In this document: piece by piece, positions 1 to 5,145 of the stretch
Position numbering within the stretch: position 1 is the first letter of the stretch
Layout of the letters: each line of letters opens with the position of its first letter
From: an uncultured Lachnospiraceae bacterium
GTDB taxonomy: Bacteria; Bacillota; Clostridia; Lachnospirales; Lachnospiraceae
Assembly (NCBI GenBank): GCA_902797015.1
Contig: CADBRG010000165.1
Coordinates: 1 to 5,263 of the forward strand
Reading direction: 5' to 3'
DNA: 5,263 nucleotides
Position numbers and translations under genes: made by a program
The notes under the pieces: generated by a model
What the model was told of the DNA's origin: nothing
Seen by the model: only the letters and a program-made list of their open reading frames with translations
Databases searched by the model: none

Positions 1-1184
1 CACTGACTGCGACACCGATTCCGCGGACACTGCATATGAGTCTGGTCGGGATTCGGGATATGAGTGTCTTGGAAGAACCGCCGGAAGACCGCTTCCCTGT
101 GCAGACCTACATTATGGAATATAATGAAGAAATGGTCAGAGAAGTTGCCAGGAGAGAGTTAAACCGCGGCGGTCAGGTCTTTTACGTATTTAACAGAGTG
201 AATCAGATCGCGGAAATGGCCGGCAGGATCGCAAAGCTTCTGCCGGATGCGGAAGTGGCTTTCGCACACGGACAGATGCCGGAGCGGCAGCTCGAGCAGA
301 TTATGATCGATTTCATCAACGGCGAGATCGATATCCTGGTCAGTACGACCATCATCGAGACGGGACTCGACATTGCCAATGCCAATACGATGATCATTCA
401 TGACGCAGACAATATGGGACTCTCACAGCTGTATCAGCTGCGGGGAAGGATCGGACGTTCCAACAGGACCGCCTATGCATTTCTGATGTATCGGCGCGGA
501 AAGATTTTGCGGGAAGTTGCTGAGAAGCGTCTTGCTGCGATCCGGGACTTTTCCGAACTTGGCAGCGGCTTCCGGATCGCAATGAAGGATCTTGAGATCC
601 GCGGAGCAGGAAATATCCTGGGCGAAGCGCAGAGTGGTCATATGGAAGCGGTTGGATATGATCTTTATTGTAAGATGCTGCATGAAGCAGTGCAGGAAGC
701 CAAGGGTGAAAAGACGCTGCCTGATTTCGAGACGACACTGGATCTGAACCAGGATGCTTACATCCCTGCGACTTATATTCCGGATGAGTTCCAGAAGTTG
801 GATATCTATAAGCGGATCGCGGCGATCACCAATGAAGAAGACCGTGATGAGATGCTTGATGAGCTGATCGACCGGTTCGGAGAGCCGCCGAAACCTGTGC
901 AACGCCTTTTGGCAGCAGCCATGCTGAAAGCACTTGCGCATGATGCCTGGTTTACAGAGATCAAGGAACAAAAAAACGAGATTCGTTTTGTGATGTACGG
1001 ACAGGCAGATGTCGATCCCGCCAGGATCCCGAATCTGCTTGCGAAGTGGAATCGCAGGGTTCGTTTCCAGGCAGACAAGGATCAACCGGCATTTTTATAT
1101 CAACGGCAAAAACAGGACGGAGATGTTTTTGACGTAATTCGCCTATTTTTATCTGATTGTAAGGAAACGATTGTGCTTTCTTAA
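1..1184 (+). CDS. mfd: Transcription-repair coupling factor Mfd, C-terminal part (5' end outside window)
   Basis: Mfd is a cytoplasmic ATP-driven DNA translocase that pushes stalled RNA polymerase off damaged DNA and recruits UvrA for nucleotide excision repair. The reading frame is open from base 3 (bases 1-2 are the end of a cut codon), so the ATG at 36 is internal, not the start; about 393 codons are visible of a protein usually near 1,150 residues. Numbering from the first full codon (Leu), the order is: helicase motif III (TATPIPRTL, ~3-11), the second RecA-like domain with motif V (STTIIETGLDIANA) and motif VI (QLYQLRGRIGRS), then the TRG translocation motif typical of Mfd and RecG (around GSGFRIAMKDLEIRGAGNILG), and the C-terminal regulatory domain (from about DAYIPATYIP onward). 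Walker A, the DEEH box and the RNA-polymerase-interacting domain lie upstream of the window. No frameshift is seen. RecG is excluded by the C-terminal domain and the Mfd-type wording of the motifs. Confidence 0.97.
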   Translation, partial: LTATPIPRTLHMSLVGIRDMSVLEEPPEDRFPVQTYIMEYNEEMVREVARRELNRGGQVFYVFNRVNQIAEMAGRIAKLLPDAEVAFAHGQMPERQLEQIMIDFINGEIDILVSTTIIETGLDIANANTMIIHDADNMGLSQLYQLRGRIGRSNRTAYAFLMYRRGKILREVAEKRLAAIRDFSELGSGFRIAMKDLEIRGAGNILGEAQSGHMEAVGYDLYCKMLHEAVQEAKGEKTLPDFETTLDLNQDAYIPATYIPDEFQKLDIYKRIAAITNEEDRDEMLDELIDRFGEPPKPVQRLLAAAMLKALAHDAWFTEIKEQKNEIRFVMYGQADVDPARIPNLLAKWNRRVRFQADKDQPAFLYQRQKQDGDVFDVIRLFLSDCKETIVLS

Positions 1185-1212
1185 CAAAACGGCGTTTTCG
1201 TAGGCAGGATAC

Positions 1213-1242
1213 TTGACAAATGTCTGAATTCATTTTTATAAT
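1213..1242 (+). promoter_or_regulatory. Consensus sigma-A promoter for murA(-metK)
   Basis: TTGACA at 1213-1218 and TATAAT at 1237-1242 both match the housekeeping consensus exactly, with an 18-bp spacer (optimum 17). The predicted transcript start is near 1249, giving a leader of about 37 nt before the murA ATG. It lies 28 bp after the mfd stop, so murA need not depend on mfd transcription. Strength is inferred from the match only. Confidence 0.85.
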
Positions 1243-1248
1243 ATGACG

Positions 1249-1268
1249 TTATGTTCTTCGAACCATAA
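1249..1268 (+). other. Small hairpin at the predicted 5' end of the murA transcript
   Basis: TTATGTTC (1249-1256) can pair with GAAC (1260-1263) and ATAA (1265-1268), leaving a TTC loop and a single bulged C at 1264. It begins at about the predicted transcription start and ends just before the ribosome binding site. It could stabilise the 5' end of the mRNA or be a DNA operator; the sequence alone does not decide. There is no uracil tract after it, so it is not a terminator. Confidence 0.4.
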
Positions 1269-1271
1269 TAT

Positions 1272-1278
1272 GGGGTGA
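1272..1278 (+). promoter_or_regulatory. Ribosome binding site of murA
   Basis: GGGGTGA lies 7 nt before the ATG at 1286. This spacing fixes the start at 1286 and agrees with the conserved MurA N-terminus beginning within a few residues of it. Confidence 0.8.
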
Positions 1279-1285
1279 GATATAT

Positions 1286-2578
1286 ATGGATCAATATGTA
1301 ATCAAAGGTGGGACGCCATTGACAGGTGAAGTCGAGATCGGCGGCGCAAAGAATGCGGCGCTTGCGATCATTGCGGCTGCTGTTATGGCGGACGAGACCG
1401 TTACGATAGAAAATCTGCCTGACGTACGTGATATTAATGTCATGTTAAAAGCGATCGAGCACATCGGTGCGATCGTAGAACGTCCGGACAGACATACGGT
1501 TCGCATTAACGGTAAGTATATCAACACTGTTAATGTGGATGACGAATACATCAGAAAGATCAGAGCGTCCTATTATCTGCTGGGTGCGCTGATCGGTAAA
1601 TATAAGGAAGCACAGGTTGCATTGCCGGGCGGATGCGCGATTGGCGCAAGACCGATCGATCTGCATCTGAAGGGATTCCGTGCACTTGGCGTACAGGTGG
1701 ATATTGCCCACGGACAGGTGATCGCGAAGGCGGAGCATCTGAAGGGGACACACATTTACTTGGATAAGGTTTCCGTTGGTGCGACGATCAATATCATGAT
1801 GGCAGCTGCTCTGGCAGAAGGCCGGACGATCATTGAAAATGCCGCAAAAGAGCCGCATGTCGTTGATGTAGCGAACCTGTTGAACCGCATGGGTGCAAGC
1901 ATCCGCGGTGCCGGTACGGATGTGATCCGTATTCAGGGTGTACAAAAGCTGTATAAGACAGACTATACGATCATTTCCGATCAGATCGAAGCCGGAACCT
2001 ATATGTATGCCGCAGCAGCGACACATGGTGATGTTCTGGTGAAGAATGTCATTCCGAAGCATCTGGAGGCGACATCGGCGAAACTGATCGAGGTCGGATG
2101 TGAATTAAAGGAATATGATGACGCGGTTCGTGTCATTGCGAAGAATCCGCTTCGTCATACGCAGGTTACAACATTGGCTTACCCGGGATTCCCGACGGAT
2201 ATGCAGCCGCAGATGGGTGTTGTTCTCGGTATCGCACACGGAACGAGTACCATCACTGAGAGCATTTTTGAAAATCGTTTCAAATATGTGGATGAGCTCA
2301 ATAAGATGGGTGCCAATATTAAGGTAGAAAGCAATATCGCGATCATCAATGGTGTCGAGAAATATTCCGGCGCAAGAGTCAGCGCACCGGATCTTCGTGC
2401 AGGCGCAGCGCTTGTCATCGCAGGTCTGGCAGCAGAAGGCATTACGATCGTTGATGACATTTATTATATTGAACGCGGATATGAGCGTTTTGAAGAGAAG
2501 CTTGCCTCCCTTGGCGGGCTGATCAAAAAGGTAAGTTCTGAAAAAGAAATCCAGAAATTCAAACTGATGATTTCATAA
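1286..2578 (+). CDS. murA: UDP-N-acetylglucosamine 1-carboxyvinyltransferase (MurA, MurZ-like type)
   Basis: Catalyses the first committed step of peptidoglycan precursor synthesis in the cytoplasm: transfer of enolpyruvate from phosphoenolpyruvate to UDP-GlcNAc. The 430 residues are the normal full length for this EPSP-synthase-fold enzyme with two inside-out alpha/beta domains. Visible key residues are Lys22-Asn23 (GGAKNAAL), Arg93 in IRASYYLLGA, the catalytic-loop Cys117 in LPGGCAIGARPID with Arg122 (Cys115 and Arg120 in E. coli numbering), Asp305 in YPGFPTDMQPQ (the general base) and Arg397 in IERGYERFEEKL. Cys rather than Asp in the loop predicts fosfomycin sensitivity of the enzyme. Firmicutes often carry two paralogues; the wording RASYYLLGA and VGATINIMMAAALAEGRTII resembles the MurZ/MurAB branch as I recall it, so a second murA elsewhere is likely (inference). 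It has its own consensus promoter and is followed after 70 bp by metK in the same direction. Confidence 0.97.
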   Translation: MDQYVIKGGTPLTGEVEIGGAKNAALAIIAAAVMADETVTIENLPDVRDINVMLKAIEHIGAIVERPDRHTVRINGKYINTVNVDDEYIRKIRASYYLLGALIGKYKEAQVALPGGCAIGARPIDLHLKGFRALGVQVDIAHGQVIAKAEHLKGTHIYLDKVSVGATINIMMAAALAEGRTIIENAAKEPHVVDVANLLNRMGASIRGAGTDVIRIQGVQKLYKTDYTIISDQIEAGTYMYAAAATHGDVLVKNVIPKHLEATSAKLIEVGCELKEYDDAVRVIAKNPLRHTQVTTLAYPGFPTDMQPQMGVVLGIAHGTSTITESIFENRFKYVDELNKMGANIKVESNIAIINGVEKYSGARVSAPDLRAGAALVIAGLAAEGITIVDDIYYIERGYERFEEKLASLGGLIKKVSSEKEIQKFKLMIS

Positions 2579-2648
2579 AAGATATGCCAGTTTTGGCGGT
2601 TCCCAGAAAGACAAAAGATAGAAAGGGCCCGTATAGGGTAAGGAGAAC
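2579..2648 (+). other. murA-metK intergenic gap, no terminator or riboswitch seen
   Basis: The 70 bases contain a weak 4-bp hairpin (GCCA 2586-2589 with TGGC 2594-2597, 4-nt loop) lacking a uracil tract, and a possible CCC/GGG pairing just before the metK ribosome binding site. No -35/-10 pair of quality is seen. The gap is too short for a SAM-I riboswitch with its expression platform. Co-transcription of metK from the murA promoter is the simplest reading. Confidence 0.55.
2637..2646 (+). promoter_or_regulatory. Ribosome binding site of metK
   Basis: GGTAAGGAGA precedes the ATG at 2649. The core AGGAG (2641-2645) lies only 3 nt from the start codon, shorter than usual. The start is still supported, because the conserved MetK N-terminus (LFTSESVTEGHPDK) begins at residue 5. 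Confidence 0.75.
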
Positions 2649-3836
2649 ATGGAAAAATTATTATTTACTTCTGAATCTGTTACTGAAGGACATCCGGACA
2701 AAGTCTGCGATGCGATTTCTGACGCGATCCTGGATGCCTGCATCGCACAGGATCCGATGAGCCGTGTGGCTTGCGAGTCAACCACATGTACAGGCTTTGT
2801 TATGGTCACAGGTGAGATCACTACAAAGGCACAGCTCGACATCCCGACAATCGTTCGCGAGACAGTTAACGGCATCGGTTATGATGATGCTGCAACCGGA
2901 TTTGACGGAAACACCTGCGCAGTTATGGTAGCGCTGGATAATCAGTCTCCGGATATCGCAATGGGCGTTGACAAAGCGCTTGAGGCAAGAGAGAACCAGA
3001 TGACAGATGAGGAGCTCGAAGCAATCGGCGCCGGCGATCAGGGTATGATGTTCGGTTATGCGACAAACGAGACACCGGAATTTATGCCGTATCCGATCAG
3101 CCTGGCACATCGTCTGGCACTGCGCCTGACAGAAGTTCGTAAGGACGGTACACTGGATTACCTTCGTCCGGACGGAAAGACTCAGGTTTCTGTAGAGTAT
3201 GATGAGGAAGGCACACCGAAGCGTCTTGAAGCTGTTGTTCTTTCCACACAGCATGACTCTGATGTAACACAGGAGCAGATCCACGAGGATATCAAAAAGT
3301 ATGTATTCGATGAGGTTCTTCCGGCAGAGATGATCGATGATCAGACCAAGTTCTTCATCAACCCGACCGGCCGTTTCGTAATCGGCGGACCGCACGGTGA
3401 TGCAGGTCTGACAGGTCGTAAGATCATCGTTGACACCTACGGCGGATTCGCTCGTCACGGTGGCGGCGCATTCTCCGGTAAGGACTGCACAAAGGTTGAC
3501 CGTTCTGCAGCATACGCAGCTCGTTACGTTGCTAAGAACCTGGTAGCAGCAGGTCTGGCTGACCGTTGCGAGATCCAGCTTTCCTATGCGATCGGTGTTG
3601 CACAGCCGACATCCATCATGGTAGATTCCTTCGGAACCGGCAAGGTTTCCAACGAAAAACTCGGCGAGATCGTTCGTGAGAACTTTGATCTTCGTCCGGC
3701 AGGCATCATCAAGATGCTTGACCTTCGTCGCCCGATCTACCGCGCAACAGCTGCTTACGGACACTTCGGACGTACCGATGTAGATCTTCCGTGGGAAGCA
3801 CTTGATAAAGTAGAAGATCTGAAGAAATATCTGTAG
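2649..3836 (+). CDS. metK: S-adenosylmethionine synthetase (methionine adenosyltransferase)
   Basis: Makes S-adenosylmethionine from methionine and ATP, with tripolyphosphate cleaved to phosphate and pyrophosphate; a cytoplasmic tetramer needing Mg2+ and K+. The 395 residues match the family length and all three repeated alpha/beta domains are present. Visible motifs: TSESVTEGHPDK (7-18, with His15, Asp17 and Lys18 of the ATP site), Glu43 in VACEST (K+ site region), signature 1 GAGDQGMMFGY (127-137), FINPTGRFVIGGPHGDAGLTGRK (236-258, with Asp251) and signature 2 GGGAFSGKD (271-279). Codon choice is strongly biased (CTG, CGT, GTT, GCA), and the gene is visibly richer in G/C than the minus-strand gene further right, consistent with high expression. 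It follows murA with no separate promoter seen and ends 24 bp before a strong terminator, so it is probably the last gene of the murA transcript. Confidence 0.98.
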   Translation: MEKLLFTSESVTEGHPDKVCDAISDAILDACIAQDPMSRVACESTTCTGFVMVTGEITTKAQLDIPTIVRETVNGIGYDDAATGFDGNTCAVMVALDNQSPDIAMGVDKALEARENQMTDEELEAIGAGDQGMMFGYATNETPEFMPYPISLAHRLALRLTEVRKDGTLDYLRPDGKTQVSVEYDEEGTPKRLEAVVLSTQHDSDVTQEQIHEDIKKYVFDEVLPAEMIDDQTKFFINPTGRFVIGGPHGDAGLTGRKIIVDTYGGFARHGGGAFSGKDCTKVDRSAAYAARYVAKNLVAAGLADRCEIQLSYAIGVAQPTSIMVDSFGTGKVSNEKLGEIVRENFDLRPAGIIKMLDLRRPIYRATAAYGHFGRTDVDLPWEALDKVEDLKKYL

Positions 3837-3860
3837 GATCTGATATTGTTGTTTTAACAG

Positions 3861-3896
3861 ACGGCCGTCTCTGGAAACAGAGGCGGCCGTTTTTTT
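3861..3896 (+). terminator. Rho-independent terminator after metK
   Basis: A 13-bp stem (3861-3873 with 3878-3890, one G-U pair, otherwise perfect) closes a GAAA tetraloop and runs into seven T residues (3890-3896). The position 24 bp after the metK stop ends the murA-metK transcript. Read on the other strand the stem is followed by CTGTTAAAA, a poor uracil tract, so it is unlikely to serve strongly for the opposing gene. Confidence 0.95.
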
Positions 3897-3952
3897 GTGT
3901 TTAGTCTTCTGGAACCGGTCGGCATGGCTGATATACGTGGTGATTGCTGCTA

Positions 3953-3994
3953 TTTGGAACCCAACAAGCTAGAATGACGCTAAAAGTTCCAAAA
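3953..3994. repeat. Repeat unit 1 with inverted ends TTTGGAAC / GTTCCAAA
   Basis: The best-preserved copy: TTTGGAAC (3953-3960) is perfectly complementary to GTTCCAAA (3986-3993), giving an 8-bp stem around a 25-nt interior. The 17-base core AACAAGCTAGAATGACG (3963-3979) recurs exactly in unit 3. Confidence 0.8.
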
Positions 3995-4034
3995 AGCAAG
4001 TTTTGAGAGGCAAAATCAGCAGTTTCGAGGCCGG

Positions 4035-4077
4035 ATTGGAACTCAACAAGCAGAAAGAGGCTATCAAAGTTCCAAAA
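4035..4077. repeat. Repeat unit 2 with inverted ends TTGGAAC / GTTCCAA
   Basis: The same plan as unit 1 with a diverged interior: TTGGAAC (4036-4042) pairs with GTTCCAA (4069-4075), and AACAAGC follows the left arm. It begins 40 nt after unit 1 ends and is one base longer. Confidence 0.7.
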
Positions 4078-4086
4078 CAGGTAGAG

Positions 4087-4128
4087 TTTGGAACAAAACA
4101 AGCTAGAATGACGTTGAAATCGCCAAAA
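4087..4128. repeat. Repeat unit 3, right end degenerate
   Basis: The left arm TTTGGAAC (4087-4094) and the 17-base core (4097-4113) match unit 1, but the right arm has changed to TCGCCAAA (4120-4127), leaving only TTTGG/CCAAA pairing. Its left arm also pairs perfectly with the right arm of unit 2 (4069-4076), 10 nt away, so an alternative 8-bp hairpin can form between neighbouring units. Confidence 0.7.
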
Positions 4129-4158
4129 GTCTGCCGGCCAGAGAGCAAATCCCAAGAC

Positions 4159-4944
4159 CTAGAAAAAATAATCTGCAATCACGGCTTCTACTTTCTCGTT
4201 GCTGAGCGGTTTCTCCTGATTCTCAAATGTCATGATCAGCTGGTCGGATGGAAGAATGCCATTCTCATTATAGATCTGCATCTTCTGGAAAGCCTTTCTT
4301 GCATATTCAGGATTGTCCATCAGGCCAAAGTGCTCCCAGTAATATGTACGACCAGTTTGCGGATGCCGGATTGTAAAGTCCGGATAAATTGTGCATGAAT
4401 CAAGGACCAGGGCACACTCATAGCGAAAAGGGATGCCATGTAAAAACAGTGCCTGGTCAATAAACACTTCAGATTTGGATCTGACCTTATTTCCGGAAAG
4501 GCATGGATGACGTAACTGTTCCGGATGATAGGGATTGGATTCAAAGGAACTGTAAGCCCATTCCTCCAATTCATTCGAAGGAGAAGGTAAATAGTTGCTT
4601 AAGATATCATGTAAAACGGGATCGTCAAGAATCTGAGAAACATTAGAAGAATAGTTCTGATAATAGTCAAGATAAGACTGAAGTGCTTGTTGTTCTTGAA
4701 TGGAATCTTTCAAAAGAGCTGATAGATATTTCTTTTTTAGCAGTAGTTTGATGAACTGTTGATCGTTCTTCGAAATATAAGTTCGGATACCGTTGTGAAA
4801 ATGTGCGAATCTTCTATATTTGCCATTTTTCAAAATCAAAAGATGGCCGTCAGGAAGCTTTGCAATCTGCTTCTGCAAATCGGAGATTCTGGAATCCAAA
4901 GATGCTGATTCCCTGGAAATGAGTGGATGAAGCGTAGAGATCAT
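4159..4944 (-). CDS. Uncharacterised protein with a PD-(D/E)xK nuclease-like C-terminal domain
   Basis: 261 residues, no signal peptide or membrane segment, so probably cytoplasmic. Residues ~10-30 are heptad-like and may form a short coiled coil; ~31-60 hold an LPDGHLLILKNGKY block, and ~62-118 are mainly helical and Lys/Leu/Gln-rich. The C-terminal domain (~153-245) has conserved-looking blocks RSKSE (Glu159), YPDF (Asp189), YYWEHFG (Glu204-His205), MDNPEYARKAFQKMQIY and LIMTFE (Glu241). Helix Glu, then Asp after Pro, then Glu on the next strand fits the order of a PD-(D/E)xK nuclease core, but the usual Lys two residues after the last Glu is Phe206, so activity is uncertain. I recall similar unnamed proteins in Lachnospiraceae; no function is known to me. 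The coding sequence is patchily A/T-rich compared with murA and metK. It is convergent with metK, divergent from the gene on its other side, and directly adjoins the repeat cluster. The ATG at 4944 is the first possible start after an in-frame TGA. Confidence 0.8.
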   Translation of the reverse strand: MISTLHPLISRESASLDSRISDLQKQIAKLPDGHLLILKNGKYRRFAHFHNGIRTYISKNDQQFIKLLLKKKYLSALLKDSIQEQQALQSYLDYYQNYSSNVSQILDDPVLHDILSNYLPSPSNELEEWAYSSFESNPYHPEQLRHPCLSGNKVRSKSEVFIDQALFLHGIPFRYECALVLDSCTIYPDFTIRHPQTGRTYYWEHFGLMDNPEYARKAFQKMQIYNENGILPSDQLIMTFENQEKPLSNEKVEAVIADYFF

Positions 4945-4951
4945 CTCCTTT
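4945..4951 (-). promoter_or_regulatory. Ribosome binding site abutting the ATG of the nuclease-like gene
   Basis: On the minus strand AAAGGAG is followed immediately by ATG (4944-4942), with no spacer, which is poor for initiation. Nine nucleotides after GGAG comes an in-frame ACG (codon 4), one base from ATG and at the ideal spacing. Possibly ACG or another codon is used, or the original ATG was lost. Confidence 0.6.
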
Positions 4952-4986
4952 CAGAATGATATGATATATAGAATAGACATATCTAA

Positions 4987-5015
4987 ACTATATCTTGTTT
5001 TCCTATTCCAGGCAA
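4987..5015 (-). promoter_or_regulatory. Promoter candidate for the nuclease-like gene
   Basis: Read on the minus strand, TTGCCT (5015-5010) and TATAGT (4992-4987) are separated by 17 bp. The -10 matches five of six consensus bases, the -35 four of six. An A/T-rich tract just upstream (5016-5036) could act as an UP element. The predicted start is near 4980, about 35 nt before the ATG. Confidence 0.5.
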
Positions 5016-5050
5016 TCATAAAATTTTAATTTTTATGCATTTCTGTTCTA

Positions 5051-5059
5051 TGTTATAAT
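5051..5059 (+). promoter_or_regulatory. Extended -10 promoter candidate for the rightward gene
   Basis: TGTTATAAT contains a perfect TATAAT (5054-5059) with an upstream TG (5051-5052) in the extended -10 position. No good -35 is found (TTTTAT at 5031-5036 at 17-bp spacing), which extended -10 promoters tolerate. The start would be near 5066, about 80 nt before the GTG. Confidence 0.55.
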
Positions 5060-5060
5060 C

Positions 5061-5105
5061 ACCTACATGGAATGGTCACATTTATGAGATAATATACATG
5101 TGGGT
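5061..5105. other. Inverted repeat in the leader of the rightward gene
   Basis: ACCTACATG (5061-5069) can pair with CATGTGGGT (5097-5105): nine pairs, one of them G-U, around 27 nt. It lies at and just after the predicted start site, so it may be an operator or a leader hairpin. It may also be chance in A/T-rich DNA. Confidence 0.3.
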
Positions 5106-5132
5106 TGAACACCAAAAACAGACAAAGAGCAT

Positions 5133-5136
5133 GGAG
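5133..5136 (+). promoter_or_regulatory. Ribosome binding site deciding a GTG start
   Basis: GGAG lies 9 nt before the GTG at 5146. An in-frame TAA at 5137-5139 rules out an earlier start, and the next ATG (codon 22) would fall inside the membrane segment. Confidence 0.65.
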
Positions 5137-5145
5137 TAAATAACA

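Larger units (their letters stand above)
3897..4158. other. Gene-free stretch between convergent genes, filled by a repeat cluster
   Basis: Between the metK terminator and the 3' end of the minus-strand gene I find no credible coding region. Open frames here (for example minus strand 4155-3901 and plus strand 4003 onward) lack ribosome binding sites and are explained by the repeated sequence. Bases 3897-3952 show nothing I can name apart from a GGAACCGG fragment near 3911. The rest carries three copies of a ~42-bp repeat listed separately. No clear terminator for the minus-strand gene was found. Confidence 0.7.

Noticed and set aside
423..1085. Minus-strand open frame across mfd (220 codons)
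   Set aside because: Shadow of the mfd frame, with no recognisable protein features or initiation signals.
1185..1199. Terminator after mfd (AAAACG...CGTTTT palindrome)
   Set aside because: The arms are separated by one base, so only a weak stem could form, and there is no following uracil tract of useful length.
1445..2062. Minus-strand open frame across murA (205 codons)
   Set aside because: Shadow of murA, whose active-site residues are all in the plus-strand frame.
2586..2597. Terminator between murA and metK
   Set aside because: Four-base stem without a uracil tract.
2778..3764. Long open frame on the minus strand across metK (328 codons)
   Set aside because: Antisense to a clearly conserved gene, Cys- and Leu-rich low-quality translation, no ribosome binding site; a by-product of the biased codon use of metK.
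4069..4094. Terminator for the minus-strand nuclease-like gene
   Set aside because: The 8-bp hairpin between units 2 and 3 is followed on the minus strand only by TTTGAT, too short a uracil tract to call a terminator.
3953..4128. CRISPR array
   Set aside because: Only three diverged units, irregular gaps of 40 and 9 nt, and no cas genes.
3901..4155. Minus-strand open frame (84 codons) spanning the repeats
   Set aside because: Its aromatic-rich translation simply reads the repeat units, which are not in the same frame as each other; no initiation signal.
4003..4398. Plus-strand open frame (131 codons) from the repeat region into the nuclease-like gene
   Set aside because: Starts inside repeat DNA, has no ribosome binding site and runs antisense to the better-supported minus-strand gene.
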